DNA from: Chelativorans salis
GTDB lineage: Bacteria > Pseudomonadota > Alphaproteobacteria > Rhizobiales > Rhizobiaceae
Assembly: GCF_025336525.1 (NCBI RefSeq)
Contig: NZ_JAOCZP010000011.1
Span: 62,001 to 126,000 of the forward strand
Direction of reading: 5' to 3'
Length of the DNA: 64,000 nt
Shown: piece by piece, positions 1 to 9,415 of the stretch
How the letters are laid out: each line of letters opens with the position of its first letter
Position numbering within the stretch: the first letter of the stretch is position 1
Notes under the pieces: generated by a model
The model's input: the letters and a program-made list of their open reading frames with translations, nothing else
Told to the model about the DNA's origin: nothing
Databases searched by the model: none
Translations under genes and position numbers: made by a program

Positions 1-807
1 CCGATCCCGGATTTTTCTCGGCAGGTTGTCGATGGTGATGTTGACGGCAATCGTCAGGCTCGCGATGGCAAGCGACGGCAAAATCACCGCCGGCGCACCG
101 AAGGGTAGCCCCCCGATATTCTCGCGCACCAGTGCGCCCCAATCGGCGAGCGGCGGCTGTACGCCCAGCCCCAGAAACGACAGGCTCGAAAGCAGGAGAA
201 CGATAAAGACGAACCTGAGACCGAAATCCGTCAGCACCGGCCCAAGAATGTTGGGCAGGATTTCCGCACGCGCCAGATAGAAGAAGCTTTCGCCGCGCAG
301 CCGCGCCACGATGACATAGTCCATCGCGTTGATGTTGACCGCCAGCGAGCGCGCGAAGCGGTAGGAGCCGGGCGTGTAGATCAAGGCAAGAATGGCAATC
401 AGCATCGGGATCGACGAGCCGCCGCCGGCCACTGCCACGAGCGCAAAAAGCTTGTTCGGAATCGAGCTCAGGGCATCGAAGAAGCGGCTCAGGAGCGAAT
501 CGAACTTGCCGCCGAGGAGGGCTGCGAGCATGCCGAGCCCGACGCCAGCCACCACCGCCAGCGTTACGGCGGCGAGCGATATCCCGATAGTGACACGGGC
601 CCCCATGAGTATGCGGGAGAAGACATCTCGTCCCAGATAATCCGTCCCGAACCAGAATTGATCCGTGGCGGGGCCGAAGATATCGAAGTCGACGATCTCG
701 CCGACAGAATAGGGCACCAGCAGCGGAGCAGCAATGGCGACCACAGCCCAGGCCAGAAGGACGACGAGGCCAATCAGGCTAGGTAACGGGACTCGGAATC
801 CAAACAT
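1..807 (-). CDS. Dipeptide/oligopeptide-type ABC transporter permease (DppC-like), 3' end beyond the window
   Basis: Inner-membrane permease of a peptide/nickel-type ABC importer. Reading the minus strand from an ATG at 807 gives an uninterrupted frame to the window edge. It starts MFGFRVPLP, followed by one hydrophobic segment and the family pattern FGTDYLGRDVFSRI near residue 55. Further membrane segments follow, and the EAA loop that contacts the ATPase (ARLRGESFFYLARAEILPN) lies near residue 170. The frame reaches about 268 codons without a stop, close to the usual 270-300 of DppC proteins, so only a short C-terminus is missing. It lies 3 nt after the DppB-like gene and surely shares its transcript. 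ATPase genes would be expected just left of the window. Confidence 0.9.
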   Translation of the reverse strand, partial: MFGFRVPLPSLIGLVVLLAWAVVAIAAPLLVPYSVGEIVDFDIFGPATDQFWFGTDYLGRDVFSRILMGARVTIGISLAAVTLAVVAGVGLGMLAALLGGKFDSLLSRFFDALSSIPNKLFALVAVAGGGSSIPMLIAILALIYTPGSYRFARSLAVNINAMDYVIVARLRGESFFYLARAEILPNILGPVLTDFGLRFVFIVLLLSSLSFLGLGVQPPLADWGALVRENIGGLPFGAPAVILPSLAIASLTIAVNITIDNLPRKIRDR

Positions 808-810
808 GGC

Positions 811-1764
811 TTAACCTCTCAGTTTCGGGTTCGCCATCAGAGCGACGATGTCGGCCAGCATCACCAGAATGAGGTAGCCGACGCAGAAGATCATCGCGCA
901 GCTCTGGATGAGCGGCAGATCCCTGGTAGCGACCGCGTCTACCATCAGGCGAGCAATGCCGGGATAGTTGAAGATGGTCTCAACGATGATGACACCGCCG
1001 AGGAGGTAGGACAGCGAGAGCGCCATTGCGTTGACGATCGGACCAAGCGCATTCGGCAGAGCGTGACGCAATACCACACGCGCTGGGGACGCGCCCTTGA
1101 GCCGCGCCATCTCGGCGTAAGGGGAGTCGAGCGTTTCGATGACGCCAGCGCGGGTCATGCGGATCATCTGAGCCGAGACGACGAAGGTCAGCGAAATGAC
1201 CGGCATAGCGTAGACCCGCATCATGTCGCCAATGCTGTCCACGTGATTGAGGTGGGAGAGGGCGGGCAACCAGCCGAGCCAGACGGAGAAGAAGAGCACT
1301 GCCAATGTGGCGGTCATGAATTCGGGAACCGAAATGACCGCCACAGTGAGAATGCTCACCGTCCTGTCGTATGGGGTGCCGCGCATCACCGCAGCGGTGA
1401 TGCCGAGGAACAGCGACAGCGGTATGGCAATGGCTGCCGTGACGCCGGCAAGCCGCAGGGTGTTGGGCAGGCGGGAGGCTATCAGATCAGCAACTGGCAG
1501 ATTGTTGACATAGGACTGGCCTAAGTCACCCTGCAACAGCCCCATCAACCAATGGACAAAGCGGACAGGTGCAGGATCGTCCAGATGCATGGCGGTCCGC
1601 AGCCCTGCTATGGCCTCAGGCGTCGCCGCCTGGCCAAGCAGGACTTCGACCACATCACCCGGCAGCAGCATCGTCGCACTGAAGACGACGATGGCGACAA
1701 TGAAAAGCGTCGCCAGGCCGATTGCCAGGCGCCCCACCAGGAGCTGAAACAGAACCGTTCTCAT
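811..1764 (-). CDS. Dipeptide/oligopeptide-type ABC transporter permease (DppB-like)
   Basis: First permease of the same importer, 317 aa. It has an N-terminal membrane anchor (residues about 9-31), the conserved DDP(A)PVRFVHWLMGLLQGDLG region near residue 80 and several later membrane segments. An EAA loop (YAEMARLKGASPARVVLRHA) near residue 220 is expected to dock on the ATPase. It follows the substrate-binding protein gene by 26 nt and precedes the second permease by 3 nt, the usual SBP-B-C order. The protein should sit in the inner membrane and form a heterodimeric pore with the DppC-like protein. The substrate cannot be read from the sequence. The aminotransferase and acetyltransferase upstream suggest an amino-acid or amine derivative. 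Confidence 0.93.
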   Translation of the reverse strand: MRTVLFQLLVGRLAIGLATLFIVAIVVFSATMLLPGDVVEVLLGQAATPEAIAGLRTAMHLDDPAPVRFVHWLMGLLQGDLGQSYVNNLPVADLIASRLPNTLRLAGVTAAIAIPLSLFLGITAAVMRGTPYDRTVSILTVAVISVPEFMTATLAVLFFSVWLGWLPALSHLNHVDSIGDMMRVYAMPVISLTFVVSAQMIRMTRAGVIETLDSPYAEMARLKGASPARVVLRHALPNALGPIVNAMALSLSYLLGGVIIVETIFNYPGIARLMVDAVATRDLPLIQSCAMIFCVGYLILVMLADIVALMANPKLRG

Positions 1765-1790
1765 GGAGGGCGCCCTTCAGTTGCTCAGGA

Positions 1791-3395
1791 TCACGCCTCT
1801 AGCCAGACATGCTCGGAGAATGCATAGCCCATCAGGCCGCCTAGCGGGTTGGCTTCGAACCCCTTGAGTTTCGAGGTCATCGCGTCGATGGTGCCGCTCC
1901 GGGCGGGAATTGCCGTTCCGGCCTCGCCGGCGATCATCACCTGCATCTGATGGTAGATCTCCTTGCGGCGCTCAAGGTCGAGCAGACCGCGTGCCTCGAG
2001 CAGGAGCTTATCGAAAGCTTCCGAACGGTACTGGCTTTCGTTCCAGGGTGCGTCGGAGGCATAAAGGAGCGAGAAGTAGATATCCGGCGTCGGACGCGGA
2101 TTGATGTTGCCGAAGTGAACCGGCGATTTCAGCCAGTAGTTCGACCAGTAGCCGTCCGACGGCACACGCTGGATTTCGAATTTCATCCCGATCTCAGCGC
2201 CCGCCTGCTGCAGAACCGTCGCCATTTCCACCGAAGCGTCGGCGGCGTCAGATGCGACGATCGGAATCGTCTGACCCAACAGGCCCGCCTTCTCGAACAG
2301 GAACCGAGCCTTTTCTGGATCGAAGGGTTTGGCGGGCAATTCATGATTGTAGTAGAAGCTGGCAGAGGGGATCGGCTGATCGTTGCCGATCTCGCCAACC
2401 CCGCGCAAGATCGAGTTGACGATGAGCTCGCGGTTGAGCAAGTGCTTGAGGCCCTCAGCGAAACCGGCCTTCATCCCAGGCTCTAGGTCGAGGCGCACAT
2501 TGAGGTTGGTGTAGTTGCCAGCATTCGTCGTTACCAGCGCGATTGCCGGATTGTTCTCGACCAGGCGCAGGTATTGCGGCTTAACCGATGAAGCGAGATG
2601 AACGTCACCGGACAGGAGAGCGTTGACCCGCGCCGAGTTGTCGGCAATGCCGAAGTGTTCGAATGAATCGAGGTAAGGCTTGCCGTCCTTAAAGTAGTTC
2701 GGATTCCTGACACCGATTGCGCGCACGCCGGGCTCGAAGCTCTCGCAGATGAACGGCCCGGTGCCGTTGCCCTTAGTGAAGTCCGTTGTCCCATCGGCCA
2801 CAATCATGAAGTGATGCAAGGCCAGGATAGTCGGCAGGTCCGCGTTTGCCGTATCGAGCCCGACTTCGATCGTAAGGTCATCGACGGCGCGGATTGTCGT
2901 CATCTGCTTGGCAATGGAATTGACCTTGGAGCCGACCGTCTCGTCCAGGTGCCGCTGCAGCGAATAGACCACGTCGGCGGAGGTCAGGGATTTGCTGTCG
3001 TGGAAGGTGACGCCGCTTTTGAGGCGTATGGTCCAGGTTTTGGCGTCGGCGCTATCGACGCTTTCCGCCAAATCCATCTGCGGAAGGCCGCCATTGTCGA
3101 GGACCGTGAGGCGGTTGTAGAAGGCGCAGGCACGGATATAGTCTGTCTGATTGGAGGCCTTGGCGGGATCGAGCGTGTCTGCGTTCGACGACGTGATGCC
3201 GGCAACGCGGATCGAACCGCCTCTAACCGGTGTTTGGGCGAAAGCCCGGCCGGCGTGTGTCAGCATGGCGCCAGCCGAGGTCATCGCGAGCCCGCCTGCT
3301 GTCAGCATGCGCAGAACATCGCGCCTGCCCATTCCTTTTTGCATGAGACCCGCCACCATGGCGCCGTCTCGATCCGACCAGTCACGTGTCGTCAT
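1791..3395 (-). CDS. ABC transporter substrate-binding protein, family 5 (peptide/nickel type), with Tat-like signal
   Basis: Periplasmic binding protein of the importer, 534 aa, normal length for bacterial extracellular solute-binding family 5. The N-terminus has an RRDVLRML motif followed by a hydrophobic stretch and a Tat-type cleavage region ending AFAQ, so export through the Tat system is likely; this is less common than Sec export for the family. Mature features include the LDPAKASNQTDY segment near residue 75, WTIRLKSGVTFHDSKSLTSADV near residue 120 and GTGPFICESFEPG near residue 210, all family hallmarks. It lies 123 nt downstream of the aminotransferase gene and 26 nt before the DppB-like gene. 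Ligand is unknown; peptides, opines or acylated amino acids are all possible. Confidence 0.93.
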   Translation of the reverse strand: MTTRDWSDRDGAMVAGLMQKGMGRRDVLRMLTAGGLAMTSAGAMLTHAGRAFAQTPVRGGSIRVAGITSSNADTLDPAKASNQTDYIRACAFYNRLTVLDNGGLPQMDLAESVDSADAKTWTIRLKSGVTFHDSKSLTSADVVYSLQRHLDETVGSKVNSIAKQMTTIRAVDDLTIEVGLDTANADLPTILALHHFMIVADGTTDFTKGNGTGPFICESFEPGVRAIGVRNPNYFKDGKPYLDSFEHFGIADNSARVNALLSGDVHLASSVKPQYLRLVENNPAIALVTTNAGNYTNLNVRLDLEPGMKAGFAEGLKHLLNRELIVNSILRGVGEIGNDQPIPSASFYYNHELPAKPFDPEKARFLFEKAGLLGQTIPIVASDAADASVEMATVLQQAGAEIGMKFEIQRVPSDGYWSNYWLKSPVHFGNINPRPTPDIYFSLLYASDAPWNESQYRSEAFDKLLLEARGLLDLERRKEIYHQMQVMIAGEAGTAIPARSGTIDAMTSKLKGFEANPLGGLMGYAFSEHVWLEA

Positions 3396-3518
3396 TGTAA
3401 TCCCCTTTGGTTTTGGTTGCGGCCTTGCTTGTTATTGTGTTCTTCAGTCTACGCTCCCGCGCCATGCGCGCACTCTAAAACGCATGCCCCGCACGGCAGA
3501 AAGTGGCGTATGGCAGTC

Positions 3519-4916
3519 TCAGACGGCATTTTGTGACTCCCCCCGCATCGCGGCACGGACGTCGCCATCTTCGAGCGTCAGATCGAGAACCCGGCGCGTC
3601 TTCTCAACGATGGCGTCGATCTCGGCTTCCGTGCAGCAAAGGGGCGGTGCGTAGCCGATACAGCCGTGGGCAAAGGCTCGGATAATGAGACCACAGTCCC
3701 AGGCGCGTTCGAAGATGCGCCGGCCGGCTTCCGCAGCGGCCGGCAACGGCGTCTTCCTCTCCTTGTCGATAACAAGTTCCAGCGCCGCCAGCATGCCGCG
3801 GCCGCGCACGTCGCCCACGAGCGGATGATCGCTGAGACTTTGCAGACCTTCCATGAGCCGGGCACCCATGACGCGTCCGTTCGCCAAAAGCCCACCCTCT
3901 TCATAGAGCCGCAGAACCTCCAGCCCGACCGCAGCACTGACCGGATGGGCCGAATAGGTGAAGCCGTGGCCAACAGCAGACGACCCGGCACCATCAGCAA
4001 TCGTGTTGTAGACATGTTCGGATAGGAACACCGCGCCCATAGGCGCATAACCCGAGGTTAGTCCCTTGGCGACGGTCAGGAGATCCGGAACAACATCATC
4101 TTCTGCGCAAGCGAATAGCGGCCCGGTGCGGCCGAAACCGGTGATGACCTCATCGGCGACAAACAGGATACCCAGTTCCAGGCATGTGTCGCGCATTGCC
4201 TTCATCCAGCCGCGGGGTGGAACAATAACGCCACCCGATCCCTGTATCGGTTCAGCATAGAAGGCAGCCACGCGGTCCGCGCCGATCTCGGCCACTTTTG
4301 CCCGCAGCGCTGCCACGGAAGCGGCGATGTTGGACGCATCGTCGGTGCCGGCAGAATTGCGATAGGGATAGGAGGACGGAATCTTATGCTGCCACGGGTA
4401 AGGCAGACCAAAACCCTGATGGAAGGCGGACAGGGCCGTCAGTCCCGCCCCCACGGTGGAGGAGCCGTGATATCCGTGCTCCAGCGAGATGAACTGGTCG
4501 CGCTGCGGTTCGCCTTTCGCGTGGTGATAGTAGCTGATGAACCTTACGCTGGAATCGACCGCATCCGATCCGCCCAGCGTGAAATAGACGTGGTTGAGAT
4601 CGCCGGGCGCTCGTTCGGCCAGTTCCGCGGCAAGGCGGACAGCCGGCTCGCTCCCGAGCCCGAAATAGCCCGTCGCGTAGGGCAGTTCGCGCATTTGCCG
4701 GCTCGCCGCCTCGACGATGCTGTCATGGCCGTAGCCGGCGTTGACGCACCACAGGCCGGAGAAGCCATCCAGGAGATGCCGATCGGCGGTATCCGTCACC
4801 GTTGCTCCCTTGGCAGAGGTGAGCAATCGGACGCCCGCCTGTTCATGCCCGCGCCAAGAGGCGACGGGATGAATGAGATGGGCGCGGTCGAGCTCAACGA
4901 GCGAATTGCTCAGCAT
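3519..4916 (-). CDS. Class III (omega) aminotransferase, PLP-dependent
   Basis: Cytoplasmic transaminase of 465 aa, typical for the putrescine/beta-alanine/omega-amino-acid:pyruvate group. The glycine-rich phosphate-binding stretch FTLGGSDAVDSS is near residue 112. The Asp that pairs with the pyridine nitrogen is in VADEVITGFGRTG (Asp255), and the Schiff-base lysine is Lys284 in TVAKGLTSGY. The gene starts 15 nt after the acetyltransferase gene and is followed by the importer genes, so the imported amine is probably its amino donor. Together with the semialdehyde and aldehyde dehydrogenases at 7.9-11.9 kb, it would feed an aldehyde or semialdehyde into oxidation. The exact amine cannot be deduced. 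Confidence 0.93.
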   Translation of the reverse strand: MLSNSLVELDRAHLIHPVASWRGHEQAGVRLLTSAKGATVTDTADRHLLDGFSGLWCVNAGYGHDSIVEAASRQMRELPYATGYFGLGSEPAVRLAAELAERAPGDLNHVYFTLGGSDAVDSSVRFISYYHHAKGEPQRDQFISLEHGYHGSSTVGAGLTALSAFHQGFGLPYPWQHKIPSSYPYRNSAGTDDASNIAASVAALRAKVAEIGADRVAAFYAEPIQGSGGVIVPPRGWMKAMRDTCLELGILFVADEVITGFGRTGPLFACAEDDVVPDLLTVAKGLTSGYAPMGAVFLSEHVYNTIADGAGSSAVGHGFTYSAHPVSAAVGLEVLRLYEEGGLLANGRVMGARLMEGLQSLSDHPLVGDVRGRGMLAALELVIDKERKTPLPAAAEAGRRIFERAWDCGLIIRAFAHGCIGYAPPLCCTEAEIDAIVEKTRRVLDLTLEDGDVRAAMRGESQNAV

Positions 4917-4931
4917 AATATCGTCTCCGAT

Positions 4932-5768
4932 TCAGCCAAGGGCCTGGCTGGCCAGGGCGAAGGTGCGAACGCCGGCGGATTGCGATTTGTCTGTCGCGCC
5001 CCGAACCATGGCGATGGGGCCACCCACATGAGCGAGACCCAATCCTTCAAGCCATGACGAAAGGCCGGCGTGCTCAGGGATGTCGATGCGCACGAAGCGG
5101 CCCTGCTTGCCGGAGAGAATGAAGGCGATCAGGTCCCTCGCCTGGTCGACGTTCTCCGCCACGACCGGCCCGACGACTTCGCCCCTCCCGAATGGTCGCG
5201 TGGCCGCGAAAGCGACGATACTCTCACCGTTCTGGATCGCGGCAAACGGCCCCTCTTTCGCCAGCGCTTCGTAGAGCGCCGCGCGATTCGCGCCGAAGGC
5301 AGCACGATCAAGCGCGACGAGAGTCGGCAAAGCCTCCGGTCCCACCCATTTTACGTTCGCAGGCGCATCGATCTGTCCGGTAATGCCCTGGTGCTGACGG
5401 ATCTTGTGGGTCGCGACAAAGCCCAGCTTCTCATAAAGCGGCAGCCCGTCTGCCGTGGCGGTCAGGCGGCACTCGCGATCCCCCGCAAGCTCGAGCGCAG
5501 CGGCGGTCAGCCGTCGCCCCAATCCGCGGCCGCGCATTCTTTCATCGACAATAATCAGATTGAGTGTTGCGCATGTTTCACCGAAGGGGGTCATGAACGC
5601 CGTGCCCACGACGCTATCGCCTTCGAGCGCGACCCGACCTTCACTCAGAGCCCATATCATGGCCCAGTCTTCCTTCCGGTGCGGCCAGGCGGCCTCACGT
5701 GAAAGGGCCACGGCTCCGTCGAGATGGTGCGCTTCAAAAGGCGCGAATGCGATGGCTTCAGTGTCCAT
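4932..5768 (-). CDS. Two-domain GNAT acetyltransferase (GNAT plus Acetyltransf_18-like C-terminus)
   Basis: Predicted cytoplasmic N-acetyltransferase of 278 aa. The start was placed at 5768 because AGGAGAAG lies just upstream; an in-frame ATG at 5870 would add 34 residues without family character. The N-terminal GNAT fold shows WPHRKEDW near residue 25 and an intact acetyl-CoA loop RMRGRGLGRRL near residue 78. The C-terminal half (from about residue 140) has the layout of the second, acceptor-side domain seen in YitH-type proteins. It is first in the operon with the aminotransferase and the importer, so it may acetylate the imported amine or its product. A paralogue lies at 16603-17487 with the same two-domain plan and shared WPHR-EDW and QHQG motifs. 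Confidence 0.85.
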   Translation of the reverse strand: MDTEAIAFAPFEAHHLDGAVALSREAAWPHRKEDWAMIWALSEGRVALEGDSVVGTAFMTPFGETCATLNLIIVDERMRGRGLGRRLTAAALELAGDRECRLTATADGLPLYEKLGFVATHKIRQHQGITGQIDAPANVKWVGPEALPTLVALDRAAFGANRAALYEALAKEGPFAAIQNGESIVAFAATRPFGRGEVVGPVVAENVDQARDLIAFILSGKQGRFVRIDIPEHAGLSSWLEGLGLAHVGGPIAMVRGATDKSQSAGVRTFALASQALG

Positions 5769-5939
5769 GTTTCTTCTCCTTGCCATTGCCCTCACGCTAG
5801 AAGGAGCGGAGTGAAAGGTCGTGCCGATTTCGCCCTGAGCGGATGAGCCTTCTACCGAATGACTGCGCATTGCAGCACATTCTGCCCCAGGCCCGCCGCT
5901 ATGCTCGATGGAGGAAGATCATCTATAAGGAACATGACC

Positions 5940-6608
5940 ATGAACCGCTTCCGGCCGAAATACGTCACCTTCGACTGCTATGGCACGCTGATCCACTTCG
6001 CGATGGCGGAGGCCTCCAGGGATCTTTATGCGCAGATTCTGGATGCGCCGCGCATGGACAAATTCATCAGGAATTTCTCGGCATACCGCCTCGACGAAGT
6101 GACTCATGAGTGGAAGCCGTATGCAGAAGTCGTCCACAATGCGCTGGAGCGTACCTGCCGGCGCAACAACCTGCCGTTCCGGGCAGAGGATGCGGAAATG
6201 ATCTACGACCGCATCCCAGGCTGGGGTCCGCATGCGGACGTGCCCGAGGGACTGGCCAAGGTAGCCAAGGAAATTCCCCTGGTTATTCTCTCGAATGCGA
6301 TGGACGCCCAGATTCCGTCAAACGTGGAAACGCTGGGCGCGCCGTTCCATGCCGTGTACACCGCCCAACAGGCACGTGCGTACAAACCGCATTTCAGGGC
6401 GTTCGAGTATATGTTCGACATGCTCGGATGCGGCCCTGAGGACGTTACCCACGTCTCCTCGTCTTTCCGGTATGATCTGATGTCTGCCTACGATCTGGGG
6501 ATCAAAAGCAAGGTTTGGGTCAATCGCCATCACGAGCCCGCCAATCCCTACTACGAATATACGGAAATCGCGGATATCTCGGGACTGCCCGGGGTTTTCG
6601 GTCTTTGA
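5940..6608 (+). CDS. HAD superfamily hydrolase, haloacid dehalogenase type II-like
   Basis: Hydrolase of 222 aa with the Rossmann-like HAD core and the cap of (S)-2-haloacid dehalogenases. The nucleophile motif is FDCYGTLIHF (Asp12), motif II is LSNAMDA and motif III lysine is in YKPHFRAFEYM. The C-terminal HVSSSFRYDLMSAYDLGIK segment matches the family. ATG 5940 is preferred over ATG 5934 because AAGGAA at 5927-5932 is better spaced from it. The gene is divergent from the acetyltransferase operon and is followed 11 nt later by a flavoprotein oxidoreductase. Whether it truly dehalogenates or is a phosphatase-like relative cannot be told; both occur in catabolic islands. Confidence 0.87.
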   Translation: MNRFRPKYVTFDCYGTLIHFAMAEASRDLYAQILDAPRMDKFIRNFSAYRLDEVTHEWKPYAEVVHNALERTCRRNNLPFRAEDAEMIYDRIPGWGPHADVPEGLAKVAKEIPLVILSNAMDAQIPSNVETLGAPFHAVYTAQQARAYKPHFRAFEYMFDMLGCGPEDVTHVSSSFRYDLMSAYDLGIKSKVWVNRHHEPANPYYEYTEIADISGLPGVFGL

Positions 6609-6619
6609 AGGGCTGAGTG

Positions 6620-7897
6620 ATGCGCTTCGTATCCTACTGGCAAGACACCGCGCCACCGTTCTCCGGCGCGCGCGAAGGCCCCGTCGAGGGGCACTTCGAC
6701 ATCGTTGTGATCGGCGGCGGCTTTACGGGGCTCGCCGCCGCCCGGCAACTGGCCCGGGGCGGCGCCCGCGTCGCCGTTCTGGAAGCCGACCGCGTCGGCT
6801 GCGGGGCGTCGGGCCGTAATGGCGGGCATGTCAACAACGGGCTGGCCCACAGTTTTTTAGCGACGAAGGCCCGGTTCGGCACCGAGAAGGCCGTTGCGCT
6901 CTATCACGCCTTCGACGACGCGGTCGACACCGTGGAAGGCATCGTCCGCGACGAGAAGATCGATTGCGCGTTCCGCCGCGGCGGCAAGCTGAAGCTGGCA
7001 TCCAAGCCGAAGCATTTCGACGCTCTTGCGCGCAACTTCGAAGCCCTTCACAAGGAGGCCGATCCCGACACGGCGCTTCTCGGCCGGACCGAGCTTGCAG
7101 ATGAAATCGGCTCGGATGGCTTTTACGGTGCCATGCTCTCGCGGAAAGCGGGGATGATGCACATGGGCCGCTTTGTGAATGGCCTAGCAGAGGCCGCAAA
7201 GAAAGCCGGCGCGGTGATCTTCGAGGACGCCGCCGTCACAGCTCGGTCCCGCGAAGCGGGCCGTCACAAGCTGACGACGGCGCGCGGCAGCGTATTGGCG
7301 GACAACGTCCTCGTTGCCACCGGTGCCTACACCTCCGGGCCGTTCCCGGAACTGCGCCGCCGCATCGTGCCCGTCGGCGCCTTCATCATCGCCACGCGGC
7401 CGCTGACGGATGCGGAGATCGCCGCAACCGTGCCCCGCGACCGCACCTATGTGAACTCGAACAACTTCGTCAATTATTTCCGCCTAGCGCCCGACAGGCG
7501 CCTGATCTTCGGCGGCCGCGCACGGTTCTCGGCACGCGTAGATCAACGCTCAGATTCGAAAAGCGGCGCCATATTGCGGGCAAACCTTGCAGGCATTTTC
7601 CCCCATCTGGCCGATATCGGGATCGACTATTGCTGGGGCGGCTTGGTGGACATGACCAAGGACCGCTTTCCGCGCGCTGGTTTTATGGACGGTATGCACT
7701 TCGCCATGGGCTATTCCGGCCACGGCACACATATGTCGGTGCATATGGGCACGGTCATGGCAGACATCATTCTGGGGCGAGACGACCGGAATCCTTTCCG
7801 GGATATGCCCTGGCCGGCGCTGCCGCTTTATTCGGGCACGCCGTGGTTCATGCCTGCCATGGGGCTGTGGTACCGCTTTCTGGACCTTATCCGCTGA
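6620..7897 (+). CDS. FAD-dependent oxidoreductase, PuuB/DAO-like amine oxidase
   Basis: Flavoprotein of 425 aa in the D-amino-acid oxidase superfamily, close in layout to gamma-glutamylputrescine oxidase. The dinucleotide-binding motif VIGGGFTGLAAARQ is at residues 30-43, with the acidic end of beta-2 in VLEADRVG. GASGRNGGHVNNG follows as in PuuB-type enzymes, and the FAD-closing C-terminal motif is MGYSGHGTHMSVHMG. A GTG three bases earlier (6617) is an alternative start; the ATG at 6620 is better placed behind GAAGGG. It follows the HAD gene by 11 nt. In this neighbourhood it probably oxidises a primary or secondary amine to an aldehyde, which the dehydrogenases at 7.9-11.9 kb could use. 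Confidence 0.9.
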   Translation: MRFVSYWQDTAPPFSGAREGPVEGHFDIVVIGGGFTGLAAARQLARGGARVAVLEADRVGCGASGRNGGHVNNGLAHSFLATKARFGTEKAVALYHAFDDAVDTVEGIVRDEKIDCAFRRGGKLKLASKPKHFDALARNFEALHKEADPDTALLGRTELADEIGSDGFYGAMLSRKAGMMHMGRFVNGLAEAAKKAGAVIFEDAAVTARSREAGRHKLTTARGSVLADNVLVATGAYTSGPFPELRRRIVPVGAFIIATRPLTDAEIAATVPRDRTYVNSNNFVNYFRLAPDRRLIFGGRARFSARVDQRSDSKSGAILRANLAGIFPHLADIGIDYCWGGLVDMTKDRFPRAGFMDGMHFAMGYSGHGTHMSVHMGTVMADIILGRDDRNPFRDMPWPALPLYSGTPWFMPAMGLWYRFLDLIR

Positions 7898-7908
7898 GAG
7901 CCGATTAC

Positions 7909-7933
7909 GCCGGGCTGCAACAAGCAGCCCGGC
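7909..7933. terminator. Ten-base-pair hairpin between convergent genes
   Basis: A perfect inverted repeat (GCCGGGCTGC at 7909-7918 and its complement at 7924-7933, five-base loop) sits in the 45-nt gap between two converging genes. The position suggests a shared bidirectional terminator. No U-tract follows on either side, so an intrinsic mechanism is not certain. Confidence 0.6.
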
Positions 7934-7942
7934 GCGCGCGGC

Positions 7943-9400
7943 TCAGTTCAGGCCGCCGATATGGAAGCTCTTCGTCTCGAGATATTCGTCAATGCCGGCC
8001 TGGCCGCCCTCACGGCCGAGGCCGGACTGCTTGACACCGCCGAAGGGGGCGACCTCGGTAGAGATGGTACCGGTGTTGAGGCCGACCATGCCGAACTCCA
8101 GCGCCTCACCCACCGCCCATGCACGCTTCAGGCTCTCCGTGTAGAAATAGGCAGCGAGACCGTAGGGCGTGGCATTGGCGATCGCGATCGCCTCCTCATC
8201 GTTCTTGAAGCGGAACAGGGGCGCAACCGGCCCGAAGGTCTCTTCGCTCGCCAGCAGCATGTCAGTGTTGGCATCGGCCAGCACGACGGGCGCAGTATAT
8301 TGCGAGCCCAACGGCACGGCCGGGCGCGCACCGATAGGCCGAGCACCCTTGGCAAGCGCGTCGTCAATATGGCGCTCGATCTTCTCGATGGCCGCCCGGC
8401 TGATCATGGGACCGATTTGCACCCCCTCCTCCAGACCGGACCCTACCTTGAGAGCCGAAACACGCACGGCGAGCTTCTCCGCAAAGACATCATAGATCCC
8501 CTCCTGAACGAGGATGCGATTTGCGCAGACGCAGGTCTGACCGCCATTGCGGAACTTGGAGGCCATGACACCCTCGACCGCCATATCGAGATCGGCGTCG
8601 TCGAAGACAATAAAGGGTGCGTTGCCGCCGAGCTCAAGGCTCAACCGCTTGATGCTGTCCGACGCCTGCCGCATCAAAAGCGCCCCGACGCGGGTTGAGC
8701 CGGTGAAGGATATCTTCCGTACCGCCGAATTGCCCGTCAGCTCTTGTCCGATTTCGGCGGGCATGCCGGTGACGATGTTTACGACACCTGCCGGGATACC
8801 CGCACGTTCGGACAGCACGCCCACGGCGAGTGCCGAGTGTGGCGTGAATTCGGAAGGCTTGATCACGGTGGTGCATCCGGCCGCGATGGCTGGGGCGACC
8901 TTGCGAGTGATCATCGCCACCGGAAAGTTCCAGGGCGTGATGACGGCGGCGACGCCGACCGCTTCCTTGAGGACGATGATGCGGCGGTCGCGCTGAGGTG
9001 CGGAAATGGTCGTCCCACCAATCCGGCGGACTTCCTCGGCGAACCACTTTACGAAAGACGCGGCATAGACGATCTCCCCGCGCGCCTCGGCCAGCGGCTT
9101 GCCCTGTTCCAGGGTCATAATACGCGCGAGATCTTCCTGATGCTCGAGTATCAAATCATACCAGGTTTCCAGCAGCGCTGCGCGCTCTGCGTGGGTGGTG
9201 CGCCGAAAGTCCGCAAAGGCGCCCTCCGCAGCATCGATCGCCTCGCGAGTTTCCTCCCGACCGAGATCGGGAATGATGCCGAGCGTTTCGCCGGTCGCCG
9301 GGTCGGTGACGGTAACTGTCTTCCCCGATGCGGCCGTCCGCCATGCACCGCCAATCAGGGCTTCCTGACGGAACAGCCCGGGATCTCTCAATGCTTTCAC
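7943..9400 (-). CDS. gabD: NAD(P)-dependent succinate-semialdehyde dehydrogenase-like aldehyde dehydrogenase
   Basis: Aldehyde dehydrogenase of 485 aa with the GabD pattern. Evidence: PWNFPVAMITRKVAPAIAAG near residue 156, KPSEFTPHSA at 181, the cofactor loop FTGSTRVG at 232, general-base Glu256 in LELGG and catalytic Cys290 in GGQTCVCANR. Cys-x-Cys at this site is characteristic of succinate-semialdehyde dehydrogenases. It is the last gene of a minus-strand operon beginning near 14.5 kb. Expected reaction: succinate semialdehyde to succinate, the exit step of GABA-type and many amine pathways. Glutarate semialdehyde is an alternative substrate. Confidence 0.9.
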   Translation of the reverse strand: MKALRDPGLFRQEALIGGAWRTAASGKTVTVTDPATGETLGIIPDLGREETREAIDAAEGAFADFRRTTHAERAALLETWYDLILEHQEDLARIMTLEQGKPLAEARGEIVYAASFVKWFAEEVRRIGGTTISAPQRDRRIIVLKEAVGVAAVITPWNFPVAMITRKVAPAIAAGCTTVIKPSEFTPHSALAVGVLSERAGIPAGVVNIVTGMPAEIGQELTGNSAVRKISFTGSTRVGALLMRQASDSIKRLSLELGGNAPFIVFDDADLDMAVEGVMASKFRNGGQTCVCANRILVQEGIYDVFAEKLAVRVSALKVGSGLEEGVQIGPMISRAAIEKIERHIDDALAKGARPIGARPAVPLGSQYTAPVVLADANTDMLLASEETFGPVAPLFRFKNDEEAIAIANATPYGLAAYFYTESLKRAWAVGEALEFGMVGLNTGTISTEVAPFGGVKQSGLGREGGQAGIDEYLETKSFHIGGLN

Positions 9401-9415
9401 TTGCAGGTCTCCGTT